From Shinisaurus crocodilurus (Eukaryota; Chordata; Lepidosauria; Squamata; Shinisauridae), in the NCBI GenBank assembly GCA_021292165.1, contig CM037879.1, forward strand, positions 15,895,525-15,959,524: a stretch of 64,000 nucleotides of DNA. Direction: 5' to 3'. Below the pieces are notes generated by a model. That model was not told the DNA's origin. It was given only the letters and a program-made list of their open reading frames with translations, and did not search any database. Both the position numbers and the translations under genes were made by a program. Every line of letters begins with the position of its first letter. Positions within the stretch are counted from its first letter, which is position 1. Positions 9,796 to 20,001 of this stretch are shown here, piece by piece.

Positions 9796-10044
9796 ATATA
9801 ACAAGTATATAGCCTATTGTTGAAGGGCCAAGTTGAAATTTGGGATGGGAGAGACATTTGTTCAGCTCACATTTTAATTTTTGCATTGTAATACTCATAC
9901 TTCAATGTTCATAGTTCACATTGACCAAATCTGCACTTCCTGAACCAATGTGTCAGCTGAAATGCCATTATACTTTGATATCTGCACCTTTCCCAATTTT
10001 ATTATGCAGCCCTCCAATTTTTTTCCTTTAAAAAAAATGCATTA

Positions 10045-10505
10045 AGGGCACAATTCTATGGAGAGATGAGCATAAGCCTCCAAACACGGAGGCTCACGGT
10101 CATCCAGTGCAGAGCGGGAGGAGCAGTGCCGCAGGAGATCTGCACCTGCCCGATCCTCCCACGCTGCATTTTTGGTAGATGGCCATTTTCAGAGGTGGAG
10201 GGATGGTGGCTGAAGAGGCCCCAGGATACCTCGTATCCTGGCTGCTACAGTCTCCTCCCTTCCCTGCACTCCGAAATGCCCCCCTTTCTCCCCTTGTAAG
10301 GAGATGGGGGAGGGGTGCTGGACGCTGGAGTTGCTGAGTCCTCCTCCTTTTTGCGGAGCCAGGGTGGTGGCGAGGAAGGAAGCAGCATCGGATTAGGCAA
10401 GGAAACCTTGGAGCTGGGAAACCAAACTATCCTATGGCCCCTCAGACAAGGTCTAGGGGCCATAGGAGCATTCCTTCCCATGCTTATATTAGGGCAGAGT
10501 TTGCC
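10045..10505 (+). mobile_element. Non-autonomous element, family Q (about 450 bp)
   Basis: A second copy at 20101-20525 shares the order TGCATTTTTG, CAGGATACCT(C/T)GTATCCT, CAGTCTCCTCCC, GAGCTGGGAA, CCTCAGACA and TCTAGGGGCCATAGG. A third fragment lies at 11255-11345. Near the right end CCTATGGCCCCTCAGAC faces GTCTAGGGGCCATAGGA, a strong hairpin. I do not recognise the superfamily, and no TSD is clear. Confidence 0.6.
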
Positions 10506-11254
10506 CCATAATATGTAAATTAATGAAAATACATGCTTCTTCCAGCTTTTTCCTAACAAAATAACTGATGTAATCATCCAGTTGGAGTCCTTCAGTCAAA
10601 ATGTCAAATGTCAAAATGACAATTGAAGTTAAGGAGAAAGAAAAGAAAAAGGGGGGGGGGAGCCTACCCGATAGCTAACCTCTCTAGCTGAACAAATAAG
10701 GCCAGCCTTCTGTTTATATATTAACTACCGAATTGGTGGATGAGGGTCTCAAGGCTGTTAAACAAAAGAAGCAAACAGAGCTACACTTGCAACTGCCTCT
10801 TATATGGTTGAACCCTTCTAATATTTTATCATGACATTCTTACAAATACTGTCTTCATATTCTGGACACTTTCCCTACTTGGTATAGGTAGCTGGTTAGA
10901 TTTGTCTCAGACAATGACAGAAATAAGGGGGATAGATGAGGGTGCTCACTTGTGCATCTCCAAGAAAGAGGAAATGCATCACCAAAAGATGCATTTGGGT
11001 AAATTAACCGAAGTAGTGATGGGTGAACTTACCCTGAGTGAGTACTCAGAAAACAATGAACTCACCTATGTAGGTTTGGACAAGAGTTCTCCTTCAGAGC
11101 AAGCTTTCATTCTGTGTAAGCAAGCTTTTGCACATGCATCTTGAGAGCTGTAGTTTGGATTCACATCGTGCCTCCTCAGAACCAGAGCTGTGGTGGCAGC
11201 GACGACAACGAGCAAAGCTGCTAAAGAGAATGTAAGATAACTGCAAATTTATTG
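10506..11254. other. No recognisable feature
   Basis: Apart from a short G run near 10652-10660, nothing is identifiable. The open frame at 10902-11144 has no recognisable motif. Confidence 0.4.
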
Positions 11255-11345
11255 GTTGGGGGGGGTGCTACTGCTGAGTCCTCCTCATTTTTGTGGAGCC
11301 AGGGTGGTGGCGAGAGGTGAAGCAGCATCGGATTAGGCGAGGAAA
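11255..11345 (+). mobile_element. Family Q fragment
   Basis: GGGGGGGTGCTACTGCTGAG and CCAGGGTGGTGGCGAG, then AGCAGCATCGGATTAGGCGA, match positions 10311-10410 of the family Q copy upstream. Both ends are truncated. Confidence 0.7.
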
Positions 11346-11423
11346 GGGTTAATCCAAAGAACACAGTGCATGTACAGAAATGGCCTTGTTTAGATACAGA
11401 CTGCACATGCTTAGAAGCTCACT

Positions 11424-11790
11424 TAGGGATGTGTGTGGAGCTCAATTGGGGGGCTGAAAGTCCGGCAAGCTCACTGGGCTCGACCCCCCGAGCTCCGCTC
11501 GCCCTACCTGCTTCCCCAGCTTGACTCGTGTTCTCGTGAGCCAGGGAAGTGACTTCCAGGTTCCCAGCGCTACGTTGTTTATGTAGAAAATGGCGTAAGA
11601 GACGTTAAAAACAGTCACAATTTGCACAAGTTATGCAAATCGCAGCCACTTTTAACATATCTTACACCATTTTCTACGTAAACAACGTAGCTCTGAGAAC
11701 CCGGAAGTCTGGCGAGCACCTCAGCTGGCGCTCCCTTTCGGCTCGCTGAGCACACTGCAAGTCAGGTGGTGGGCAGATCACCCACCCCTA
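11424..11790. mobile_element. Foldback MITE with TACGTAGAAAATGG-type hairpin core
   Basis: Starts TAGGGATGTGTGTGGAGCTC and ends CACCCACCCCTA; the outermost bases form an imperfect TIR. The core is a hairpin of about 100 bp: GTTTATGTAGAAAATGGCGT on the left, CATTTTCTACGTAAACAACG on the right, with TTTGCACAAGTTATGCAAA at the turn. Same family as 29702, 36616 and 37611. No open frame. Confidence 0.85.
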
Positions 11791-11911
11791 CAAGTCACAG
11801 TCCATTTTGAAGTGAATAGCAAATTCGTAAACCGCCGGTCCAGGCTCGTTAAAAAGGTTAGCATTACGGACAGGTGAGGTTCAACCAGTGAGCCAACTAA
11901 TTATGAAATTC

Positions 11912-12266
11912 ACCGGCATCACAACAAAGAAAAAGGACAAAAGAGGGCATGGATTTGCATGTGCTAATGTATGTGCATAGATGCAACTTAGAAATAAAGT
12001 CTAATTTCAATAGAAATAGAACACATCTTGCCATAATGGGGAAGACTGTGACCAGGTGAGCTGTGTGCCTGCTCAGTCACTTGTTCTCCAGGTGCCAACA
12101 GTTGATGGGCAACTTCAAGGCCCTGCCTATTCTCCCTTCTGATGGTTCTTTATCCATAAACCAGACTTGGACCGGGCAGCCCTTCAAATACAGGACTGCC
12201 TTCTGTCAGCCCTTCAAAGAGAGCACTGTGCTCTGTAAACTAGGACACGTTGCCAACCAAGGGTAG
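11912..12266 (+). mobile_element. hAT-like MITE, family W (about 370 bp)
   Basis: Contains GATTTGCATGTGCTAATGTA, AGACTGTGACCAGGTGAGC, GTTGATGGGCAACTTC and TCTGATGGTTCTTTATCC. The order is the same as in the copies at 21340, 23360 (reverse), 26258 (partial) and 56262 (reverse). The other copies begin AGGGTGGCCA, which resembles hAT elements with TAGGGTGACCATATGTCCC ends. The left terminus here is degraded. Confidence 0.7.
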
Positions 12267-12555
12267 ATTTTAACAGGACCCCTTTCTGATGGTAGATAAG
12301 AATGCCGGCATTGGACCAGGAGCAAATGGATTCCAAATCCCTTTCAGCAGTGAAGTTCACTAGGTGGACTGTGACTTAATTATGGGAAATCTGCATGAAT
12401 TAGGACCTGGTAGAGGGTGGGCATGGTGGATGTTAAACTAGAGGCAGTGGGGCAGTAGATCCACCCCCCTTTGAGGCCTTCTCTCATTTCTCCATGAGCC
12501 CTTTGCCTTGAGCATTCTCTTTTGCCCTCCCCTCTTGATAGGGATGGGGGAGTCA

Positions 12556-12720
12556 AACCATTGGTCCATCTGGCTCAGTATTGTTTTCACTGACTGGCTG
12601 CGGCTCTCTGGGGTTCATGCAGGGGTCTTTCCCAGTCCTAGCTGGAGATGCCACAGATTGAACCTTGGGTCCTTTTTCAGGCAAATGTATGTGCTCTACT
12701 ACAGAGCTACAACCCTTCCC
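12556..12720 (-). mobile_element. tRNA-derived SINE (second type), 3'-truncated
   Basis: On the minus strand the head has a tRNA-like box A (TAGCTCTGTAGTAGAGCAC) and box B (GGTTCAATC), then TGGCATCTCCAGCTAGGACT, AGAGCCGCAGCCAGTCAGTG and CTGAGCCAGATGGACCAATG. The terminal part found in the copy at 19802 (AGGCAGCTTCCTATGTTCC) is missing. Confidence 0.85.
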
Positions 12721-12861
12721 CAGCATGGACTCCACAGACATTGTGGTTGCTACAAGGTGTCGGAAAAGGCTAAGAGCTTATTTTCTTACAGTCTGTGACC
12801 CCTCAGGCCATCTGAAAAAGTAGTGGAGAATTGATCCATTCCACATAGTCACTGTTAATCA

Positions 12862-13052
12862 TGATGGCTATATGGAACCAGCGTGCCACTGTATATCAGT
12901 TGCTGTGGAGCACCATGAAAATGGCCTTCAAGAGTGGCTTATGGGCTTCCTGGAGGCATCTGATTGACCACTGTGAAAAGCACAGTCCTGGACTTTATGG
13001 ACTTTTGGTCTGATAATCCAGACAGGCTCTTCTTAAGGTCTTTATGATAAGC
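12862..13052 (+). mobile_element. L3-like LINE 3' tail fragment
   Basis: GATGGCTATATGGAACCAGC, TCAGTTGCTGTGGAGCACC and TCTGATAATCCAGACAGGCT line up with the tail of the LINE at 3641-4378, with many substitutions. An old copy. Confidence 0.7.
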
Positions 13053-14002
13053 AAGGTGGAGAGATACCTAACAGAAGAATAACATTCTTCCTAACATCCA
13101 GGGCTCTGCTTAAGTAAGAGTAATAATACTGCCAGAGACTTTTTTTTAAAAAAAGTTTTGTTGAAAGCCTTCAAGTTTCAGCCTGGCTTCGGCATGAGAA
13201 GCCGTCTTTAAAGGTTTTATTGATATTATTTTTATTGGGCTGGTTTGAAGTAATGGCATACCATTAAACTGGTATGGTCGGCACAGAAATATTTCACAGC
13301 AGCTGGAGGCTGTCAGTACTGGGAATAGTGAATTAAGGGGTCTGCAAACAAACAACCCACTTGAAGTCTTTACAGGCGCCCTGGCACATGTCCAGATTTA
13401 TTATTATTTTTTCCCCTGCATGCCAGAAAGTAGGGCTCTGTTTCAGTCATTGGTTCCGATTCTGTTCCATTAACTGACCTTTTCAGGCCTCTGTTTTCAA
13501 TACAGTGCCTTAAAAAAAAACAACCATTAAGATGTACATTTGAGTCTGCTTTCAACAGCAGATACACCATGCATTCCATTCCTTAAGCTTTATGGCGGGA
13601 TGATCAGGCAAATATACTACTGCATCAATCAGTGTTGTTCAGAATTTGTGAACTTGCACCTGTGTAAAGGCGTTCCTGAGTCTGGGGCCTGTGAGTCCAA
13701 TGACATGGACCTCAGGAGGTTGTGACCTCAGTCCTAAAAGTTACCCAGTGTCTGGAATGGCTGGTTTAAAAGTCAAGCACCCCCCCCCCCACAGTCTTGG
13801 CATCTGGCCCTTGCAATCCAGCTGTTCAACCAGGCTTCCAGTATGGAATGCCCACAGGCAAGTTAGGCTGCCAAGAGAAGGGGAGCGAGGGAAGGCATCT
13901 AAAGAGGTGGCCTTGAGGATGCTGGTCCTGGAGAGAAGGTGGAGAAGGAGGTAGGGCTACTTCAACTGAACAAAAGGGCATCAGGACAAGGACTCTTTAA
14001 AT
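13053..14002. other. Unclassified stretch
   Basis: No recognisable gene or repeat. Short homopolymers lie at 13141-13155 and 13780-13790. Possibly the left part of an LTR-like unit, because a TATA-like GGATAAAAGC lies further on at about 14170, but this is weak. Confidence 0.3.
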
Positions 14003-14122
14003 CAGTGTTCTCCACCTTGGGTCCCCAGATGTTTTTGGCCTACAACTCCCAGCTACGCTGGCTGGGGCATGCTGGGAGTTGTAGGTCAAAAACATCTGGG
14101 GACCCAAGGTTGGAGAACACTG
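14003..14122. mobile_element. Palindromic hAT MITE
   Basis: Starts CAGTGTTCTCCACCTTGGGT and ends GGTTGGAGAACACTG. The two halves are inverted copies meeting at CAGCTACGCTGGCTGGGGCA. The flanks CTTTAAAT (13995-14002) and ATTTAAAT (14123-14130) match at 7 of 8. CAG..CTG ends with an 8-bp TSD are typical of hAT. Same family as 44000 and 62450. Confidence 0.9.
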
Positions 14123-14800
14123 ATTTAAATAGACTCTGAGAGAGGTGGAAGAGGTGGGGCACAAGCAAAGGATAAAAGCCTGAGTGCTGGCAGCACAGGG
14201 AGGAGAGGAGGAAGACAAAGCAGGAGTAAAGAGACTCAGGAGGAATGGCTGGGGGGAGGAAGCAACCCTAAACGGAATTAAGACCAGGAAGTACAAAAAG
14301 GGGTGGTAAGCCTAGAAAGGCACCTGCTGGCTCAGTAGAATGACAAAGAACTGGGACAGATGACTGGCTGCTAGGAGACACATTCCAACACAGACAGCAG
14401 TGAACAGATAGATATGAAAAGGAGTGGACCAGAAAAGAAATTCCTGACCCTACAGCTACATACTGATGGCTTACTTCATGATGTAGGTGATCTTTCTGAT
14501 CTTGCAGGTACTTACCCATATCTCACCTCATTGGCATTCAGCCTGGTCCTGTATCCACTTATGTCATTTAGTGATTCTTCAACCTGGTCCTGTACATAAT
14601 TATCCTTATCACCCACAGACATTTGTCCTGGTAAGGTAACTACTGACCAGTACTGGTCCAGGTCATACCGCCTTATCCTGTGAATACTTACATAGTAACC
14701 TAAGAAGTGGTCCTGATCCTGCAACAACAGACTATCAGGATCCTGTGAGGTAACAAGGCCCAATAAAGTTTATAGTTGCTATATTTCTGTTGCCAAGTTG
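14123..14800. other. Possible LTR-like segment, unresolved
   Basis: Holds a TATA-like GGATAAAAGCCTGAG near 14170, runs of CTGGTCCTGTA-like words between 14540 and 14720, and CCCAATAAAGTTTATAG with a polyadenylation-type signal at 14762. These are the parts expected of an LTR, but I find no paired LTR or TSD, and the spacing is large. I see no coding region. Confidence 0.25.
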
Positions 14801-15238
14801 CTCTTTTCAGATGAAAGTAGTGGGGAATGACATGTCTCCATTCATGGAGGGGAGGCCCCTTTTGACAACTGTTTAACATTATTTTAATATTGTTGAAGAG
14901 GCAACAAGCTGAGCTCCTACTTCTTCTGGTCCTCCTCTCTTAGTCCATTGTTCCTTTTCATCCACCGGCATGGACTAAGAGTTTCAGTCAGTATTGACTG
15001 AGCTAACATTCATTTAAAGAGAATGTTCTTTCCCACCCCACAACTGTTGGAGATTTTCACTATGCCCAAGAATATTTGGCAAAATCCCCCTGCCACCACA
15101 CACACACCATTTCACCATCCACAAGCAGCATGGAGAATTTTGGGAGGTCATTTTCATTTACCGCTAACTCTTGCACTCAGTCTTTCCAACCTATTCGTGA
15201 CACACTTACACAACAAAGCCAGTGCTGTGGTCCGAATG
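14801..15238. other. No recognisable feature
   Basis: No recognisable gene or repeat. Confidence 0.4.
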
Positions 15239-15318
15239 CAAGTGGTGCAATAACCTTGCTGAAGCTAAGCAGGTCTGGTGCTGGTCAGTACTTGGATGGG
15301 TGCTCACCTGGTATGCTA
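15239..15318 (+). pseudogene. 5S rRNA-related remnant
   Basis: GCTGAAGCTAAGCAGGTCTG followed by GTCAGTACTTGGATGGGTG and CACCTGGTATGCTA matches the internal control region and 3' part of 5S rRNA (AAGCTAAGCAGGGTC, TACTTGGATGGGAGACC, GGTGCTGTAG). It is degraded and has no CR1 tail. It may be the head of a 5S-derived SINE or a retroposed 5S pseudogene. A Tigger-like MITE follows immediately. Confidence 0.65.
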
Positions 15319-15570
15319 CAGTCATGCCTTGGCTTGAGAGCATAATTTGTTCCGGAAACGTGCTTGTAATCCAAAACACTCTTATATCAAAACGAAATCC
15401 CCCCAAAAAAATTTGTACAGAGATTTTTAATTTAAGCCATTCTACAGTACTTGTATTGCAAGACGTTGCTTGTATATCAAGTAAAAAAATATATTAAATA
15501 AATATTTAAAAATTTGCTTGTCTTGCAAAATGCTCTCAAACCAAGTTACTTGCAATCCAAGGCATTACTA
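15319..15570 (+). mobile_element. Tigger/pogo-like MITE, TA target
   Basis: A close copy of the element at 2635-2884: same start CAGTCATGCCTTGG, same ATTTGCTTGTCTTGCAAAA region, end CAATCCAAGGCATTACTA. Flanked by TA on both sides (15317-15318 and 15571-15572). Confidence 0.85.
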
Positions 15571-16174
15571 TATTTTGAGCTTTATTGATGGGGTATAAAA
15601 TGTAACAAGTAATTTTCTGATGGCCCCAATCAAGTCTCAGCACTCTATTTCTGACTTCTCCTTCTCACCCATCCCACTGGTTCTGTGGCCCACACTTGGA
15701 CCGACATGATTGCTGCCTGACCAGTTTTTTTCACTCCCCTTTCCATTTCCTTTTTAAATACTCAGGTATTATTAGGTTTTAAAGGCATTTCAAAACTAAA
15801 GATGCGAACACTCTTGCCAAATTCAGAAACTAAAACGCACACGCACACGCACACGAATAGGCCTATTATGAACAGGGCATGCAACATTATTTGTATGCAC
15901 CCATCTCCACAAATACACGCACGCCAGTGTCCCATGCACATATCTGCATATGCTCCATTTTAACAAGAAACAGTATAAATGGCCTGATGTGGAGAATGTT
16001 CCCCTGCTGAAGAAAATAGCAGAAACATTTTTAATTAATACTTTCTTTTTTATTTTAAAATCTTCTATTATTTAGGCTTTGATAAAATTGTTTCTGCTCC
16101 ATTTTTTTATGCAAGAGGAACAGATTGTCTATTGAGGCTGGTAGAGAGTCCCATTATATCACCCAACTTTCTAA
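15571..16174. other. No recognisable gene; short ACGCAC repeat
   Basis: Mostly AT-rich. A small (ACGCAC)n-like run lies at 15835-15856 and TGCA-rich words at 15890-15960. Nothing else recognised. Confidence 0.4.
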
Positions 16175-16415
16175 AGCCAGTGTGGCGTAGTGGTGAGAGT
16201 GTTGGACTGGGACTCAGGAGATCCGGGTTCTAGTCCCCGCTCGGCCATGAAACTCACTGGGTGACTTTGGGCCAGTCACTGACTCTCAGCCTAACCTACC
16301 TCACAGGGTTGTTGTGAGGATAACATGGAGAGGAGGAGGAGGATTATGTAAGCCGCCTTGAGTTCCTTGTAGGAAAAAAAGGCGGGGTATAAATGTAATA
16401 AATAAATAAATAAAC
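16175..16415 (+). mobile_element. Sauria-type SINE with target-site duplication
   Basis: Full-length: AGCCAGTGTGGCGTAGTGG (box A), CGGGTTCTAGTCCCCGCTCG (box B), CTCACAGGGTTGTTGTGAGG, and the tail GGCGGGGTATAAATGTAATA with AAATAAATAAA. The nonamer AACTTTCTA precedes the SINE at about 16166 and follows it at about 16413, a retroposition TSD. The intact TSD and low divergence suggest a fairly young insertion. Confidence 0.95.
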
Positions 16416-16439
16416 TTTCTACATGACATCACCACCATC

Positions 16440-16900
16440 TCTGCCAATATAACAGGGGTTATGATGACTATTGCTGACTTCATCTTTTTTCCTTTTCCTT
16501 TGGTGGTTTAGGAAAGAAAAAAAGCACAAAGCAGAACTGGGGCAAAGAGAGGGATGCAAGATAAAGACATTGGGTTGTATCCTGTTCTTCCATTCATGCA
16601 AAGCTCTTTTTATCTGGTGTGGAGGCTTTCATGAATGGAAGTGGAGGGAAACATGTTCCACAATTCCTCCTTTCTCCTCAACCACCTCCCATGTTGTTCT
16701 GGAAAGTCTCCCAACCCTCTGGCACAGATTTGGGGAGATGCAAGGGGCTGCAGAAAGAAGGGGGAATCAGCAAAGTTTACATCTCTCCCTCTTCCATTCA
16801 TTGAAGACTCTGCTGGTTCCACGAGCCTTCTGTGAATGGAAGGACAACACTGCATGCAGCCCTTTGCTGAAACAATTCATTGCGGTCCCTTAAGTGTTTT
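16440..16900. mobile_element. Probable non-autonomous element, shared with 26840-27060
   Basis: CCCATGTTGTTCTGGAAAGT, CCCAACCCTCTGGCACAGAT and TTTGGGGAGATGCAAGG recur with substitutions at about 26905-26965. CATTCATGCAAAGC and TTCATGAATGGAAG words occur on both sides, giving a partial inverted repeat. Termini unresolved; the open frames here are low-quality and not genes. Confidence 0.45.
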
Positions 16901-17011
16901 ATGATGCTAGGGGCGAACTAATAACACTTGACAAGACTACTCCTTTCTTTTTCATCCTACAGTAAGCGATCGTATGAACAAAATACCTAACTTGGCTGTT
17001 GTACTGTAGAT

Positions 17012-17213
17012 GGCTGTGTTAAAGCCTTTGCACAGTGGTAGAGCACATGGTTTGTACTGCACAAATTGCCAGGTTTAACTCCTGGCATCTCCTCTTTCAA
17101 GGACCTCTGGTGGCAGAGCTGGGACCCATACCTGACACCAATGACAATTGCTACCAGTCAGAGCAGACAGTACTGGCCTAGATAGACTATGGTCTGATGT
17201 TATAATGCAGCTT
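17012..17213 (+). mobile_element. tRNA-derived SINE (second type)
   Basis: Plus-strand copy: CACAGTGGTAGAGCACATGG (box A), CCAGGTTTAACTCCTGGCAT (box B region), then CCAGTCAGAGCAGACAGTAC and TGGCCTAGATAGACTATGGT, and the end TAATGCAGCTTA. Its 3' end abuts a small MITE into which a 1.4-kb hAT-like element is inserted. Confidence 0.8.
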
Positions 17214-17219
17214 AGGGAG

Positions 17220-18624
17220 CAGGGCTGGTGCTACCATTAGGCCAACTAGGCGGCTGCCTAGGGTGCCGGGCTAAAGGAGGCGCCAGAAATGCCTTGGGGA
17301 AAAAAAAATACATCACGTATTTTACAAAGTTTGTTTTACCAATCATGTCCTGTGGCGGGGAAGGGAAGGCGAAAGAAGCGCACCCCTCCCTCTCTCTCCT
17401 CCAGCTCGTTACCAGGAACAGCAGCAGGCAGGCTCCTCCTCACAACCAGCATCAAAAGAGGCAGAGAAGGCTACAGACTGGAGGAGGGGAGGCGAGCAGG
17501 GGCCAATGATGGGAGGCTGGTGGGCGGCTGGAAGGATGCACCTGCAAACACCTCCTTCGCCTTCCCTCTCAAGGATGCACCTGCAAACACCTCCTTCGCC
17601 TTCCCTCCCTCGCGTGAGCCTCAGGTTCCTCAGCTCAAGGTCCCCTGAAAGCAGTTATTTCCAGCAACCAGGGAGGGAGGGAAAGGTATTTTAAGCTAGC
17701 TGGGGCTCCAATGTTTTAATTATTTACCATGCTGTTTCTGTGTTTTGGTTTTAAATGGTTTTAGGATGCAATCCTATGCGTGTTTGGAGGGGGGGGAAAT
17801 CCTACAACTCCCAGCATTCCCCAGCCAGCCATGCGCAATCCTATGCATGTTGAGGTAGAAAAAAGCCCCACAACTCCCAGCGTTCCAACAGCCAGCCATG
17901 CTGGCTGGTGAATGCTGGGAGTTGCGGGGCTTTTTTCTGCAACGTGTTTAGGATTGTGCCCTGAGCTGTTGATGTTTCCTTTACTGTACTTTGAATATTG
18001 TTGTCTGCCTTGAGCACTAGGCTGGTAAAGGGAAAGACAGGATAATATACATTATTCTGATAAAGAAATATTGCAACAAAGTGATAGGGAGAGGAGGGGA
18101 AGCAGCAAGTTTCATAAATCCCCTCCTAAATTTGAACCAGATGATCCACGGGCTCTCTCTTTGCTATGTTTCTACTACATGCACACACACCCTGCAACCC
18201 AGAAGGTGTACGAGTCAAACCTGGTGTCTCTGCACCTCCACCCTGTGAGGTAGGACAGGCTGCAAGACGCCCTTTTGTCTCTATTCCTCACAGGTAGCGC
18301 CACCACACCTCTCTCACATCCTTTTTTCATATCCCTTGTGCTGCCTGCAGGAGGAGACAGGCTTTTACATATATATGGAGTAGGAGAAGGCCCTTGGGAG
18401 TTCCTGGCATAGCTGGGCTGATGTTGCCTCTTTGCTTTCCTCGTGAACACAAAGGAAAAGTCTCAAAGTCCACAAAGTTTTTCTATGGGGCTCGGCAGTT
18501 CCCAGGGAGGGAAATTTATTTCATAATGGGCATAGGGCTGGAGGGAGGGAGGGCTCAAGTGGGAAGGGGGGGCGCTAAATATCTGATCTTGCCTAGGGCA
18601 CCAAATTGCCTTGCACCTGGCCTG
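17220..18624 (+). mobile_element. hAT-like non-autonomous element (1405 bp) with perfect 8-bp TSD
   Basis: Ends CAGGGCTGGTGC and GCACCTGGCCTG form a 12-bp TIR with two mismatches. TTAGGGAG occurs immediately before (17212-17219) and after (18625-18632), an exact 8-bp hAT-type TSD. Subterminal AGGCGGCTGCCTAGGGTGCC on the left and TTGCCTAGGGCACC on the right are shared with the 443-bp element at 59340-59782. The interior has GC-rich sequence, a tandem pair of AAGGATGCACCTGCAAACAC units (17533-17600) and nested foldback MITEs (17764-17963). I see no transposase frame. Confidence 0.85.
17764..17963. mobile_element. Nested foldback MITEs, family P, inside the hAT-like element
   Basis: GATGCAATCCTATGCGTGTT with CCTACAACTCCCAGCATTCC, then a second start GCGCAATCCTATGCATGTTG with CACAACTCCCAGCG and its inverted half TGCTGGGAGTTGCGGGGC..TTTAGGATTGTGCCC. 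This is one partial and one complete copy of a palindromic element also present at 18627, 19442 and 55427. Confidence 0.7.
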
Positions 18625-18626
18625 TT

Positions 18627-18734
18627 AGGGAGCAATCCTATGCATGTTTAAACGGGGGGAAAGCATGGCTGTCTGGGGAATGCTGGAGTTGTAGGCCTTT
18701 TTTCTGTCTAAACATGAATAGCATTGTGCTCTTA
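18627..18734. mobile_element. Foldback MITE, family P
   Basis: AGGGAGCAATCCTATGCATG..TTTAAAC on the left faces GTCTAAACATGAATAGCATT..GTGCTCTT on the right, with GGAATGCTGGAGTTGTAGG in the right arm. The 1.4-kb hAT-like element inserted at its left tip, so its first bases are also at 17214-17219. Confidence 0.65.
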
Positions 18735-19194
18735 ATATCACTGGTGAGGTTCCTATAGGGAGCACAGACATACAGCACCTATCACAACTACAGACCCTTT
18801 GCTAGTATAGACAATATTCAAGTACCACTTTCTGTACCATCGACTGCTGTGTCTCGGAACTCTCTCTCTCTGAGATATCGCCACTTGCAATCTGGTAATG
18901 GGATCGGAAAGGCAAAGAAGTGCATCGGAATGAGTGCATCAATTTTCCTTGTGCAGTAGAGCACGCTGGGACATGACAGTTCAAAAGCAAAACTTTTTGC
19001 TCTTTACGCCAGCACTGTGCCTCAGTGTATTCATTAAAGGTTGGCAAATATTCATATGGATGCACATCAAAAAGGATGGTTATTGGCTCACTCACTTGCA
19101 AGAAAGAAGATACGATGCTAAGTACAGGGCCTTATTTTGCACAACAAATCAATATGGACCATATGGCATGGCAGAATAAAACAGCTTGCTTTAG

Positions 19195-19196
<2 letters not shown>
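18735..19196. other. No recognisable feature
   Basis: Overlapping open frames on both strands (18802-19179) show no recognisable domain. No repeat match found. Confidence 0.4.
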
Positions 19197-19226
<30 letters not shown>

Positions 19227-19255
19227 CTAAAGTGTGTGTGTGTGTGTGTGTGTGT
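19197..19255. repeat. (GATA)n and (GT)n microsatellites
   Basis: About seven GATA units at 19197-19226, then (GT)11-12 at 19232-19255. Confidence 0.95.
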
Positions 19256-19441
19256 ATAAACTGATAGTAGTACCTTACAATTTCATATCCACAAGAACAT
19301 GTTGAACAAACAAGAACATTTTGGTGAACAAACAAGAACATGTTGGTGAACAAACTAGTGCTTATGTGGATCCATAATATTTTCATTAAGATGGAACCTT
19401 AGGGTATTCCGAAGCATTCTTTTATTTTATTTATTTATTAA

Positions 19442-19770
19442 GAGTGCAATCCTATGCATATTTAGACAGAAAAAAAGTCCTACAACTCCCAGCTTCCATG
19501 CCAGGGCAGGATACAAATATGATTAAAATAATACAAAATACAGTACAAATACAAAAACCACATCATCATGATGAAGACAGAGACGGCAGCAAATACAACA
19601 GAACAGGGGAAAAAATCAATCATTAAAAATGCCTGGGTAAACAAGAAGGTTTTAAGCTGCTACTGAAACACTTGCAACGTTGTCACAGCCCCATGGAAAA
19701 GATATTCCATAGTTGGAGCACCACAACCAAGAAGGCCCTTGTTGCACATAACATACCCGAGGTACTTGGA
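19442..19770 (-). mobile_element. LINE 3'-region fragment carrying half a family P MITE
   Basis: The left 60 bp (GTGCAATCCTATGCATATTT, AGTCCTACAACTCCCAGC) is one arm of family P. The rest contains AATGCCTGGGTAAACAAGAA and CCATGGAAAAGATATTCCAT, which resembles a common reptilian LINE 3' region in reverse orientation. The clade is not certain. Confidence 0.45.
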
Positions 19771-19801
19771 AAAGATTATGTATCTCAGGGTGCAATCTTA
19801 T

Positions 19802-20001
19802 CATAGGAACATAGGAAGCTGCCTTATGCTGAGTCAGAGCCTTGGTCCATCTAACCCGGTACCGTTGACACTGACGGGCAGCGGCTCTCCAGGGTTTCAG
19901 GCAGGATTCTTTCCAAGCCCTACCTGGAGATGCCGGGGATTGAACCTGGGACCTTCTGCACGCAAAGCATGTGCTCTATCACACTGAGCTATGGTCCCCC
20001 C
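19802..20001 (-). mobile_element. tRNA-derived SINE (second type), near full-length
   Basis: Minus strand: GGGACCATAGCTCAGTGTGA..TAGAGCACATGC (box A), AAGGTCCCAGGTTCAATCCC (box B), CGGCATCTCCAGGTAGGGCT, GAGAGCCGCTGCCCGTCAGT, GGTTAGATGGACCAAGG, and the tail AAGGCAGCTTCCTATGTTCC. This is the best-preserved of five copies. Its 5' end touches a 5S-like sequence in the same orientation. Confidence 0.9.

Noticed and set aside
9544..9898. His/Thr and Val/Cys repeat frames
   Set aside because: Translation of (CA)n/(TG)n repeats; the same applies to frames at 27029-27213, 28282-28549 and 23896-24183.
16175..16250. Functional tRNA gene
   Set aside because: Box A and B fit Pol III, but the sequence cannot form a full cloverleaf and continues into the SINE body.
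16471..16893. 140-residue open frame and overlapping frames
   Set aside because: Inside a probable multicopy non-autonomous element; several frames overlap in both directions; no domain.
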